A program made the translations under genes and the position numbers. From Halomonas sp. 707D7 (lineage in GTDB: Bacteria > Pseudomonadota > Gammaproteobacteria > Pseudomonadales > Halomonadaceae), in contig NZ_JAMZBC010000003.1 of NCBI RefSeq assembly GCF_024158715.1, forward strand, positions 1 through 54,856: DNA of 54,856 nt, given 5' to 3'. The notes below the pieces were generated by a model. It did not search any database. It had not been told where the DNA came from and worked only from the letters and a program-made list of their open reading frames with translations. The stretch's first letter is position 1, and every line of letters begins with the position of its first letter. Positions 42,609 to 50,804 of this stretch are shown here, piece by piece.

Positions 42609-43526
42609 TCAGTACTGCTTGGCGGCATCGATCAGCTTGGCCAGTCGATCGCTCTCCTCCGCCGAGGGCATGACCAGCGGTGCGCGTACAGGGCCGGCGG
42701 GCTTGCCGATGATCTCTGCGCCCTGCTTGATCAGGCTGACGGCGTAGCCCTGCTTGCGATCGCGCAGCTCGATGAAGGGAATGAAGAACTCTTGCGTGAT
42801 CTTCTTGACCGTGTCGTGGTTGCCGGCACGCAGCGCCTTGTAGAAGGTGGACGCCATGTCGGGCACGAAGTTGAAGACCGCCGACGAATAGGTGTTCACG
42901 CCGATCGACAGGTAGGCTTCGGCGAAGATCTCGGCGGTAGGCACGCCGCCGATGTAGGCCAGCCGGTCGCCGACCGTCTTGACGATCTTGTTGAGCGCCT
43001 GGATATCGCCCTTGCCATCCTTCAGGCCGATCAGGTTCGGGCAGGCATCCGCCAGCGCCTGCACGGAAGCCGCATCCATGATGCCGTTACCGCGATTGTA
43101 GTAGATGACGTTGATCGACGTGCTGTTGCACACCGCACGAGCGTACTCGACCAGCCCGTCCTGAGGACACTCGGTCAGGTAGGGAGGCATCAAAAGAATG
43201 CCATCGGCCCCGGCTTCTTCGGCGATCTTGGCCTGCGCCTTGGCCTGCTCGACGCTCTGACCGGCGCTGGCGATGATCGGAAGCTCCCCACCGATGGTGT
43301 CGACCGCGGTGGTCACCACCGCGCGAAAATCATCGAGTGACAGGTTGAAGAACTCGCCCGTGCCGCCGGCGACGAACACGGCAGAGATCTCGTGGCTGAC
43401 GAACCACTTCAGCCGCTCCTGGTAGCTTTCGCGAGCGAAGCGACCCTGGCCGTCGAAATCGGTGATGGGGAAGGAGAGCAGGCCGTTGGAAATGGACGCC
43501 AGCGTTTGTTCACGTGAAAAATGCAT
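42609..43526 (-). CDS. kdgD: 5-dehydro-4-deoxyglucarate dehydratase
   Basis: 305 residues, DapA/NAL class I aldolase fold. Features: NGLLSFPITDFDGQGRF near the start, FVAGGTGEFFNLS with the GTGE motif, the YNRGNG strand and the Schiff-base Lys in NLIGLKDGKGD. It decarboxylates and dehydrates 5-keto-4-deoxy-D-glucarate to 2-oxoglutarate semialdehyde, CO2 and water, the substrate for KGSADH. AGGA lies 8 bases before the ATG. It is the first gene of the kdgD-gli-udh run on the minus strand, with a 209-base gap upstream that holds two strong hairpins. Confidence 0.9.
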   Translation of the reverse strand: MHFSREQTLASISNGLLSFPITDFDGQGRFARESYQERLKWFVSHEISAVFVAGGTGEFFNLSLDDFRAVVTTAVDTIGGELPIIASAGQSVEQAKAQAKIAEEAGADGILLMPPYLTECPQDGLVEYARAVCNSTSINVIYYNRGNGIMDAASVQALADACPNLIGLKDGKGDIQALNKIVKTVGDRLAYIGGVPTAEIFAEAYLSIGVNTYSSAVFNFVPDMASTFYKALRAGNHDTVKKITQEFFIPFIELRDRKQGYAVSLIKQGAEIIGKPAGPVRAPLVMPSAEESDRLAKLIDAAKQY

Positions 43527-43606
43527 AATGTTATTCCTGTATCATGTTCTGTTGTAATACATCACACAACTATAAGCTTTCGTGGAGTCGTGATCAATAT
43601 CGAATT

Positions 43607-43686
43607 GCGCCTCGCAGACAATTGACGAGGCGCCCTACTCGTTGGCGGGGAGGGCGATGCGATCACATCCGCATCCTCTCCCCGCC
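43607..43686. repeat. Two adjacent strong hairpins between kdgD and the PL2 gene
   Basis: Hairpin 1: GCGCCTCG (43607-43614) with CGAGGCGC (43626-43633). Hairpin 2: GGCGGGGAG (43644-43652) with CTCCCCGCC (43678-43686), holding an inner GATGCG/CGCATC. Neither is followed by a T-run on either strand. They may block exonuclease or act as terminators after the PL2 gene, whose stop lies about 50 bases beyond. Confidence 0.5.
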
Positions 43687-43735
43687 GGCTACCCTGTATG
43701 CAGCGCCCATCGACCTCAGGCGCTGCGCCATGCCA

Positions 43736-45451
43736 TCAGCGGCGACCGTTCGGCTGCAGCTCCTCGCCTTGCTTCAACGAAAAGAGCTCGTTGTCGCTGG
43801 TGACGAAACGCGTCTCGCCACTGGCCATCAGATAGGCCCCTTCCGTGAATCCGCCGCCATTCAAGAAGGGCGCGACGGCACCGGACTCGCCCTGGTGGGC
43901 CGCCTCCAGTGCCAGCAGCGCGTAGGGATCGATGCTGTCGATCTCGGCGTACTGCACGTCTGGTGTGCGAACGAAGAAGTCGTTGACACGCCGATCGTCC
44001 AGAATGTTGTCGGCGACCTTGTCGGCCAGGTCGAGATAGACCGGCTGCTCCGTCGCCTTCCACAGATCGATAAGGGCAAAGATCGTGTGAGCATCGCTAT
44101 TGCCAGTGTCCAGGTCGACGGCGGGGTTCTGCCCGCCCTCTTCGCCGATATCGCCCAGCCCCCGCCCCTTGGCAATGCCGCGAGCCACGCGCCAGAGGTC
44201 GGCGTCCGGCTCCAGCGTGTAGGCGCGGGAGTAGGAGAGCAGGAAGTTGCTGCCCGCCTCGTAGGGTTCGAGCACCGTTCCCTGCTTGCCGTAGTAGCCA
44301 TCGCGAGGCAGGACGTAGTTGGAAAGATCGGTGCCGTCGGCGATCATGGGACGAAACGTGTTCGACGCCTCGTCGTAGGCATGCTGGGCAAACGCCTTCA
44401 GCCCGTCGATCGTCCACTGCTGGATCTTTGCGCCCTCGTCGCCCAGCGACTCGGCCAGGGCGAGCTGCATCAACGCGTTCTCGGAGTAGATCGTTCCAGT
44501 GCGACCGCGCAGCAGCATGTTGCCCTCCAGTGCCGCGGCCCCGAACTCCGGGCCGAACTGGCGCTGGGCTCGATCGCCATACTTCGAGTGCGTGTCGCCA
44601 TCGTCATCGGTCTCGTCGCGCTTGAGCGGCTGGGTGAACTGGTACACCCCCAGCCCGGTCTGGGCATCGCGCGGCAGCACGTACTGCTCGGCCAGGCGCT
44701 TGGCCCAGGTGAGCGCGCCGGGTTCGTCATTGTAGTGATAGAGCAGGCCTGCCGAGTAGATCAGGTCGTTACCCGTATTCAGAAAGCTGAGCCCCTTGGT
44801 TTCGAAGAAAGGTGGCTGCTGGGAAAAATCGCTGTCCCAAAGTGCGCCCTGCTCCAGCCCATACTCGCCGTGCCGGCTGGTTTCCAGCACTTCCCAGTCG
44901 TAGACGTGGGCGTTCCAGAAGGCGCGGATGAAGTCCATCGCCGCTTCTGGGTCGACGTCGAACATGAGCTCGTAGTAGGGATAGGCGTTCTTGAGCTCGT
45001 GAACCAGCTCTTTCTCGCTCGGCCCTTCCGGCTCGAGGGTCTTCAGGTCGACGAAGCGATGACCGCCCCAGTACAAGAGCCCGCTGTCGTCCTGGAAGTG
45101 GTCGAAGTAGTAGCGCACGTTCTGTTCGGCGTGCTCACGGTAGCGCGGGTCACCGGTGAGGTTGCTCAAGCCGACCAGAACGCGCATGAAGTTCTGCTGC
45201 GCGGAAAAGTTCGACAGCACGGCCGTGCGGCCGTCGGGAAAGATCCACTCCATCTGCTCGCCGGTATTGGGATTGACGCCCGATGCCAGCAAGGGCGATG
45301 GGTTGTCGCCATGGTAGTGATCCCCGGCCTGGTCGAGTACGGTATCGGCGAATGCCTGCACGGCCTGAAGCCGGGGACTGTCGGCGAAGGCCGCGTGGCT
45401 GGCGACCAGGGTGAGTACGCAACAGGTCTTGAAGGCTAGGCGAAAATTCAT
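43736..45451 (-). CDS. Pectate lyase, polysaccharide lyase family 2
   Basis: 571 residues with a signal peptide (MNFRLAFKTCCVLTLVASHAAFA). The mature chain is a PL2-type (alpha/alpha)7 barrel: VLSNFSAQQNFMRVLVGL, DSGLLYWGGHRFVDL, VHELKNAYPYYELMF, FWNAHVYDW, HGEYG, LSFLNTGNDLIYSAG, THSKYGDRAQRQFGPEFGAA and GNMLLRGRTGTIYSENALMQL. PL2 enzymes (YePL2A, PelW) cleave polygalacturonate or oligogalacturonate by beta-elimination and favour transition metals such as Mn. The signal peptide puts this one in the periplasm or outside. It follows the kdgM porin gene by 79 bases. Confidence 0.9.
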   Translation of the reverse strand: MNFRLAFKTCCVLTLVASHAAFADSPRLQAVQAFADTVLDQAGDHYHGDNPSPLLASGVNPNTGEQMEWIFPDGRTAVLSNFSAQQNFMRVLVGLSNLTGDPRYREHAEQNVRYYFDHFQDDSGLLYWGGHRFVDLKTLEPEGPSEKELVHELKNAYPYYELMFDVDPEAAMDFIRAFWNAHVYDWEVLETSRHGEYGLEQGALWDSDFSQQPPFFETKGLSFLNTGNDLIYSAGLLYHYNDEPGALTWAKRLAEQYVLPRDAQTGLGVYQFTQPLKRDETDDDGDTHSKYGDRAQRQFGPEFGAAALEGNMLLRGRTGTIYSENALMQLALAESLGDEGAKIQQWTIDGLKAFAQHAYDEASNTFRPMIADGTDLSNYVLPRDGYYGKQGTVLEPYEAGSNFLLSYSRAYTLEPDADLWRVARGIAKGRGLGDIGEEGGQNPAVDLDTGNSDAHTIFALIDLWKATEQPVYLDLADKVADNILDDRRVNDFFVRTPDVQYAEIDSIDPYALLALEAAHQGESGAVAPFLNGGGFTEGAYLMASGETRFVTSDNELFSLKQGEELQPNGRR

Positions 45452-45530
45452 GTTCGAGCTCCGAATCGATCGATAAGCACTGGATGGCGGCTGGACGTTT
45501 CCAACGCCCGCCGCCTTTGCACTCGAATAC

Positions 45531-46247
45531 CTAGAATCGGTAGTTATAGGTCACCTGGACGGCATCGTTGTGGCGACCACCGTTATAGGTAGCTTCGTCG
45601 CGCGTCTTGTCCTTACGCTTGTAGGTCAAGGCGAGCGAGTTGGCGCGATCGATGCGGTATCCAAGACCGAGCTCGTGCTCCCAGCGATCCTCGTTGCCGG
45701 TATACATGTTGCCCTCACCCAGTACGTAGGCGTAACTCGTGTTCCAAGCCAGACCGATCTGATCTGTCACGGCGTAGCTTACATAACCGTCGAAACGATT
45801 GACGCGAGAGCGTGCCCCGCCCCCCTCCCGAAAGGTCTGGTATTCATAGCGGTAGCGTCCACCTACCCGCCAATCGTCATTGATGCGATAGTTCAATCGC
45901 AGCATGGGGCGCATGGTCTCGGATCCTGGATTGAACTTGTACTCGATCTTGGGCTGAAGCGACCAGCGATTATCGTCATCGAGTGCATAGGAGTAGCCCA
46001 GCCCAAACAGGTTCTCCGCTAGCTCGGGCCTGCCGCTGATTTCATCACGCCACCGGCGCTGGTGCTCGAAGGAAAAAGCCACGGCGTTATCGAAGGTGTG
46101 TCCCAGGCCGAACTTCACCTTGTAATCCTGGTTCTCCCGAAACGTCTGCTCGTACTTCGTCGAAATGGTAGTGGAGCCTGCGTAGCTGAAACCGCTGATC
46201 AGGGTTGTCAGCGCGGCGAGTCCAATAATCAGCTTTTTATTTTTCAT
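45531..46247 (-). CDS. kdgM: KdgM-family oligogalacturonate porin
   Basis: 238 residues. Signal peptide (IIGLAALTTLISGFSYA), then alternating hydrophobic beta-strands with the KdgM family pattern: KYEQTFRENQDYKVKFGLGHTF, GRYRYEYQTFR, FDGYVSYAVTDQIGLAWN, and a C-terminal outer-membrane signature ending in Phe (VQVTYNYRF). It forms a narrow barrel that lets acidic oligogalacturonates enter the periplasm. The ATG at 46247 has AAGGG 7 bases upstream. A candidate operator dyad is at 46322-46332, some 75 bases upstream. Confidence 0.87.
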   Translation of the reverse strand: MKNKKLIIGLAALTTLISGFSYAGSTTISTKYEQTFRENQDYKVKFGLGHTFDNAVAFSFEHQRRWRDEISGRPELAENLFGLGYSYALDDDNRWSLQPKIEYKFNPGSETMRPMLRLNYRINDDWRVGGRYRYEYQTFREGGGARSRVNRFDGYVSYAVTDQIGLAWNTSYAYVLGEGNMYTGNEDRWEHELGLGYRIDRANSLALTYKRKDKTRDEATYNGGRHNDAVQVTYNYRF

Positions 46248-46321
46248 GATGCACCCTTTTGATGGTTTCTTGTTGTAGCTGGCCCTACGAAAGGTCGTAA
46301 GGACCAGCCGTATCATCTATG

Positions 46322-46332
46322 ACATATGATGT
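46322..46332. promoter_or_regulatory. ACATA-n-TATGT-like dyad upstream of kdgM
   Basis: ACATA-T-GATGT, four of five arm positions symmetric, 75 bases before the kdgM start. It is the weakest of three such sites in the locus; the other two (49480-49490 and 50708-50718) are perfect apart from the centre. Confidence 0.4.
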
Positions 46333-46380
46333 TCATGAGTGCTTTCATCGGTTGGATAAAAGCACTCGTGGGAAGTGTGA

Positions 46381-48171
46381 TTACTTGTAGGCGATGCTGG
46401 CCTGAAGATCGGCGTTTTGCATGGCACGCTTGCTCGAACGAGCCGAGAGCAGCATCAGGACCGCAGGGATCATCAGAAGCGCGCCGCACAGCAGCATGAC
46501 CAGACGCCCGTTGGTGGAGTTGGGCAGCAGCGACAGGCCCATGACCATCACGCTTCCGATCAGGATCAGACGACCCAGGATGATCTTCTGGCCGTAATCC
46601 ACGGCGTCGGCGGCCGGGTCGGCATCGGTGCTTTCCACCGGCGTTTCCCAGCGACGCCACATTTCCCGGCGCTCGGCGGCGCGCTCGGGGGAGTGTTTCT
46701 CGGCGTTGTAGAACAGGCTGCTGAGCAGGAAGAAGCCACCGGTGATGACAGCGTGGGCGCCGATCGCGAAGGCGACGCGGAAGTCGGACCATTCACGCGC
46801 ACTGATCTCCATGCCCATGACGCTGTTGACGATCTCCGGGCTCAGCCAGGCACCGACGCCGTAGGAGACCATGCAGCCCACCACCAGCGTGCCCCAGCCG
46901 GACCAGTCCGGCGTCTTGCGCACGATCAGCCCCAGCATGGCCGGAATGGTGATCGGGAAGGTGATCAGCGCGCTCGCCGTGAGCAGGATCTCGAACAGGC
47001 TCATGCTCTTGAGCGAGTTGATGAACAGGCTGATGCCGATGATGATCGCGCCGAAGATCAAGGTGACCATACGCGATACGCGCAGCATCTCGGTTTCGTT
47101 CGCGTTGGGCTTGATGACCGACAGGTAGAAGTTGCGCACGAAGAAGCCGGCGTTGCGGTTCAGGCCAGAATCCATCGAGGACATGCTGGCGGCGAACATC
47201 GCGGCCATCAGAAGCCCCAGCATGCCGGCGGGCATGTATTCGCTGACGAAGGCGACGAAGACCGCCTCGTTGGCGCTCGCGCCCAGTGCAGGGAAGTTCT
47301 GGGCGAAATCCGGGCTGTTGGCGTGCATGAACCAGGCCGGGAAGAACCAGATGATCGGGCCGATCAACGCCAGGCACAGCGTGAACAGCGCGCCATAGCG
47401 GGCGTTCTTGCTGTTCTTGGCGCACATGTAGCGATAGCCGTTGAGCGTGTTGTTCATCATGAAGATCTGCTTGATGATCAGCATGAACACCCAGAAGCCG
47501 AACAGCCACGCATAGCCGTAGCCGCTGCCGGTCAAGAACTCGCCGTCGTAGCTCGACACGATGCTGCCGATGCTGTCGGTGTTGCCCCAGGCGACGAAGA
47601 AGCACACGAACGTCACCGACATGATGATCAGCATCTGGACGTAGTCGGAGGCCACGACCGCCCAGGCGCCGCCGGTGACCGACATCGCGACCACCGCGAT
47701 ACCCGCCAGCAGAATGACCGTCTCAAGCGAAACGTTGAATACCGCCGAGGTGATGATGGCCAGCGCGCTCAACCAGGTGGCTGCGGAGACGAGGCCGTCG
47801 AACATGCTGAACCAGATGAAGGTCTGCTCGCTGGGCTTGCCGTAGCGCATCTTGAGGGCTTCGGCGGCGGTCACCACCCGCAGCTGTCTAAAGCGCGGCG
47901 CGAAATAGACGTAGTTCAGAAAGTAGCCGGCGGCGTTGGCGCCGAACAGGAAGATGATGGCGAAACCGCTGACGTAGGCCTGCGAAGCCGCGCCGGTGAA
48001 GGTCCAGGCGGAGAACTGCGTCATGAAGGCGGTGGAGCCCACCAGCCACCACAGCATGTTGCCGCCCCCCCGGAAGTAGTCACTGGTATTGGTGTTGAAA
48101 TTCTTGAACACCCACCCGATGACCACCAGAAAAACGAGGTAAATGAGTATTACCCAAACATCGATAGACAT
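46381..48171 (-). CDS. Sodium:solute symporter (SSS family)
   Basis: 596 residues, about 14 hydrophobic segments. SSS features: TSDYFRGGGNMLWWLVGSTAF near the start, the AFMTQFSAWTFTGAASQAYVSG helix, VTGGAWAVVASDYVQMLI and AAMFAASMSSMDSGLNRNAG, which holds the conserved sodium-binding region of this family. A long C-terminal extension ends in charged residues. In this locus it probably imports galacturonate or short oligogalacturonates; the exact substrate is inferred from context. AAGGGG lies 5-6 bases before ATG 48171. Confidence 0.88.
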   Translation of the reverse strand: MSIDVWVILIYLVFLVVIGWVFKNFNTNTSDYFRGGGNMLWWLVGSTAFMTQFSAWTFTGAASQAYVSGFAIIFLFGANAAGYFLNYVYFAPRFRQLRVVTAAEALKMRYGKPSEQTFIWFSMFDGLVSAATWLSALAIITSAVFNVSLETVILLAGIAVVAMSVTGGAWAVVASDYVQMLIIMSVTFVCFFVAWGNTDSIGSIVSSYDGEFLTGSGYGYAWLFGFWVFMLIIKQIFMMNNTLNGYRYMCAKNSKNARYGALFTLCLALIGPIIWFFPAWFMHANSPDFAQNFPALGASANEAVFVAFVSEYMPAGMLGLLMAAMFAASMSSMDSGLNRNAGFFVRNFYLSVIKPNANETEMLRVSRMVTLIFGAIIIGISLFINSLKSMSLFEILLTASALITFPITIPAMLGLIVRKTPDWSGWGTLVVGCMVSYGVGAWLSPEIVNSVMGMEISAREWSDFRVAFAIGAHAVITGGFFLLSSLFYNAEKHSPERAAERREMWRRWETPVESTDADPAADAVDYGQKIILGRLILIGSVMVMGLSLLPNSTNGRLVMLLCGALLMIPAVLMLLSARSSKRAMQNADLQASIAYK

Positions 48172-48273
48172 GATTGCCCCTTGTATTTTTTTATTTGTGA
48201 TCGGCGTAGCCGAGTTGCTTCAAGCTGGCGAGTCGAGCCGGCGTGCCTGAATCGTGCGGATGCCCGGCCGGGC

Positions 48274-49428
48274 TCAATACCGCTCGAGCGTATTGGCGTC
48301 GATGTAATCGAAGTTGATGCTCTCCCCCAGCCCCGGGCGATCCGGCAGGTGGACGAAGCCTTCGCTATCCATCTCGTCGACGATGACGTTGAGATAGGCG
48401 GGCGCTTCGTCGTAGTCCATGTGGGGGTGAAGCAGGCCACGCTCGTACCACTGGCAGTTGGTGATGGCGCCCACCACGGCCAGGTTGGGTGCGCCGTTGC
48501 CGTGGATCTCGCAATCCATGCCGAAGGCTTCGGCCAGGTGCGCGGCCTTGATGCAGGGCGTGATGCCCCCGCCGTTGGCGACCCCGGCCCGCAGGATGTC
48601 GCAAGCCTGGTGCTGGACCCAGCTGGCGCGACTCTGGTGTTTGCCGCCGATGGTCTCGGGGCCGATGACCGGCACGTCGACCTGCTGGGTCAGCCAGCGG
48701 TAGGACTCCATCGAATCCTCGGGCATCGGCTCCTCGAACCAGGCGAAATCGAGACGCGACAACGCGCGGCCGATCTTCAGGGCGTCCAGGCGGTTGTACC
48801 AGTGGTAGCCGTCGAGCATCAGGGCGATGTTGGGACCGACCGCTTCGCGCACGGCTTCGCAGGCACGAATGTCCATCTCGACGCTCGGCGCGAAGCTCAC
48901 CGGCGGCATCCAGGTATGCAGCTTGATGCCCTGATACCCTTGACCGACCAGGGTCTCGGCGAACTGGGCGTACTCTTCCGGCGTGGAAAGGCCGCCCTTG
49001 GTTTCGTCACCGCACATGGTGCTGGCGTAAGCCTTCACCTTGGTACGCGCCCCGCCCAGCATCTGGTAGACGGGCACGCCAAGTTGGCGGCCTGCCAAGT
49101 CCCAGAGCGCTTGGTCGAGAATCGCCATGGCACGATCGGTCAATTGCGCCCCGCTGCCCCGCTGGCGCAGCCACAGGTCCTGCCAGATGAGCTCACGCGC
49201 GTGGACGGGCTTGCCGATCGCCGCTTTCTTGAAGTATTGCTCGACGATGTAAGGACGAATGAGCTCTTTGGGAGCAAAAGCGTATCCTTTGCTGCCATCT
49301 TCAGCGGTGACGCTGAGCATGGCGATCTGGGCTTCGCTGGGCTGGCCCGCATGAGCGTGACCGGCGCTATCTCGCGAAAGCTTCGACTCATAACGAATGA
49401 CGTCTACGGACAGGGATTCGATTCTCAT
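48274..49428 (-). CDS. Enolase-superfamily acid-sugar dehydratase/cycloisomerase
   Basis: 384 residues. Mandelate racemase-type fold; metal ligands Asp206 (LMLDGYHW), Glu232 (WFEEP) and Glu258 (IGPETIGG). The base motif is K169-L-H171 rather than the common KxK, and His309 (EIHGNGAPN) stands at the usual His position. In place of the usual QPD strand it has DILRAGVANGGGIT, so the Asp partner of that His is missing. In this locus it probably acts on galactarate or galactarolactone, feeding KdgD. ATG 49428 lies after AGAGG at about 11 bases; an upstream in-frame ATG at 49473 is less likely. Confidence 0.78.
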   Translation of the reverse strand: MRIESLSVDVIRYESKLSRDSAGHAHAGQPSEAQIAMLSVTAEDGSKGYAFAPKELIRPYIVEQYFKKAAIGKPVHARELIWQDLWLRQRGSGAQLTDRAMAILDQALWDLAGRQLGVPVYQMLGGARTKVKAYASTMCGDETKGGLSTPEEYAQFAETLVGQGYQGIKLHTWMPPVSFAPSVEMDIRACEAVREAVGPNIALMLDGYHWYNRLDALKIGRALSRLDFAWFEEPMPEDSMESYRWLTQQVDVPVIGPETIGGKHQSRASWVQHQACDILRAGVANGGGITPCIKAAHLAEAFGMDCEIHGNGAPNLAVVGAITNCQWYERGLLHPHMDYDEAPAYLNVIVDEMDSEGFVHLPDRPGLGESINFDYIDANTLERY

Positions 49429-49479
49429 CGTGCTTGGCCTCTGTAAGTGGGTGACGATTGGCATAGCGCGCAAGGTAAT

Positions 49480-49490
49480 ACATAATATGT
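49480..49490. promoter_or_regulatory. ACATA-A-TATGT dyad between dehydratase and lactonase genes
   Basis: ACATAATATGT is a palindrome except for its centre base, flanked by AAT and TTT, in the divergent gap 49429-49631, which holds no gene. Placed about 50 bases before the enolase-superfamily gene and 140 before the lactonase gene. Confidence 0.5.
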
Positions 49491-49631
49491 TTGATAGTAA
49501 TGTTACCGCTAAGCGACAACAACATAGACAATGGTATGAATGGCTTAGGCGCGAGCGACGCTTTCATGCGACGTCGCTGGACGATCGCTCGAGACGTTTC
49601 ATACCGGTATCGACCGCCCTGAGGAGACGTG

Positions 49632-50648
49632 ATGACGGCCAGCAAACGAATGCTCTACGTAGGGTGCGCACTGAGTGGCGAGCTCTACTCGGCATACCTG
49701 GATGACGAGACCGGCAAACTCGAACTTGTCTCCCATCGCCGCCTGCCGGGGCTTCGCGAACCCGGTGGCGCCATGCCCTTGTGCCTCACGCGCGATCGCT
49801 CGACCCTGTACGCGGTTTCCAGGGGCGAGCCCTTCTTTGTCGCCCGTTTTGGCATCGATGCCGAGGGGGCACTGACACACCAGGAGAACACCCCGCTCGA
49901 CACCAACCTGGCCTACATCGAGACGAGCACCGACGACACCCATCTCTTGTGCGCCTCGTTCATCGATCACCACGTCAGCACCCACTTAATCGACGAACAG
50001 AAGCGCATCGCCCCCGAAGCGTCGTACCGCCAGAGTATCGAGAAGGCGCACGCGCTGTGCATCACGCCTGGCGGTAAAAGCCTTTTGGGCACGAGCCTGG
50101 GAAAAGACGTGATCTATCAATGGACGCCCTCTTCCGAGCGCACACCGGGCGAGCTTCTCGAAGGAGCGAGCGTGACGCAACTCGCGCTCGAGGCCGGCAC
50201 CGGTCCGCGCCACATTGCCTGCCACCCTACCCAGCCCGTCGCCTACGTGATCGGCGAGCATAACGGCACGCTCAGCGTCGTGCGCTACGGCGAGCACTCG
50301 CTTGCGCTCTTGCAGACGGCGCACCTGGCCGAGCAGCCCGAGCCGTTCCAGGCCGCGGACGTACATCTCACCCCGGACGGGCGCTTTCTCTACGCTTCGG
50401 AAAAGGCGACCTCGACGCTGCACCTTTTCACGATCGCCCCGGATGCCAGCATCACGTTTCGACACCGCTTTCCGACGGAGAACCGCCCACGCGGCTTTGC
50501 CATCACCGCGGATGGCCGTCATCTGATCGCCGCCGGTCAGTTTTCCCATCACATCGCAAGTTACCGCATCGACCCCGAAAGCGGTCACCTTACCCTGGTC
50601 GACCGTCTGCCCGTAGGCCAGAGCCCAGACTGGATCGAGATCGCCTGA
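49632..50648 (+). CDS. Lactonase, seven-bladed propeller (cycloisomerase-2/PGL family)
   Basis: 338 residues. Beta-propeller of the 6-phosphogluconolactonase (YbhE/COG2706) family, with repeated blades: MLYVGCALSGELYSAYLDDETGKLEL, AGTGPRHIACHPTQPVAYVIGE, DVHLTPDGRFLYASEK and FPTENRPRGFAITADGRHLIAAG. In hexuronate loci this family includes uronolactonases (UxuF type) that open aldaro-lactones made by uronate dehydrogenase. That role suits this neighbourhood better than the pentose phosphate step. ATG 49632 has GAGGAG 5 bases upstream; the GTG one codon earlier is also possible. Confidence 0.83.
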   Translation: MTASKRMLYVGCALSGELYSAYLDDETGKLELVSHRRLPGLREPGGAMPLCLTRDRSTLYAVSRGEPFFVARFGIDAEGALTHQENTPLDTNLAYIETSTDDTHLLCASFIDHHVSTHLIDEQKRIAPEASYRQSIEKAHALCITPGGKSLLGTSLGKDVIYQWTPSSERTPGELLEGASVTQLALEAGTGPRHIACHPTQPVAYVIGEHNGTLSVVRYGEHSLALLQTAHLAEQPEPFQAADVHLTPDGRFLYASEKATSTLHLFTIAPDASITFRHRFPTENRPRGFAITADGRHLIAAGQFSHHIASYRIDPESGHLTLVDRLPVGQSPDWIEIA

Positions 50649-50707
50649 TCCCATGCGTTCGGGCGAGAAAAGTTTGCATGCTACTTTGAGCTAATATTGA
50701 GCCATAA

Positions 50708-50718
50708 ACATACTATGT
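50708..50718. promoter_or_regulatory. ACATA-C-TATGT dyad upstream of the PL9 pectate lyase gene
   Basis: ACATACTATGT with flanks TAA and ATTA, a palindrome except for its centre, about 90 bases before the PL9 start (50805) and beside an AT-rich tract that may hold the promoter. Same core as the site at 49480. Confidence 0.5.
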
Positions 50719-50804
50719 ATTATTTTTAAAGCTGCATTCCGCTTAGGTTTGTGGCCCTCCATCGTATTCGAATTCAGTAACGCCCCTCGATACAAGGCTT
50801 GACC

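Noticed and set aside
46417-49446. Open frame of more than 1000 codons on the plus strand
   Set aside because: It lies antisense to the symporter and the enolase-superfamily gene, crosses their intergenic gap, and its translation is a low-complexity mix rich in Asp, His, Gly and Arg; typical shadow of GC-rich coding DNA.
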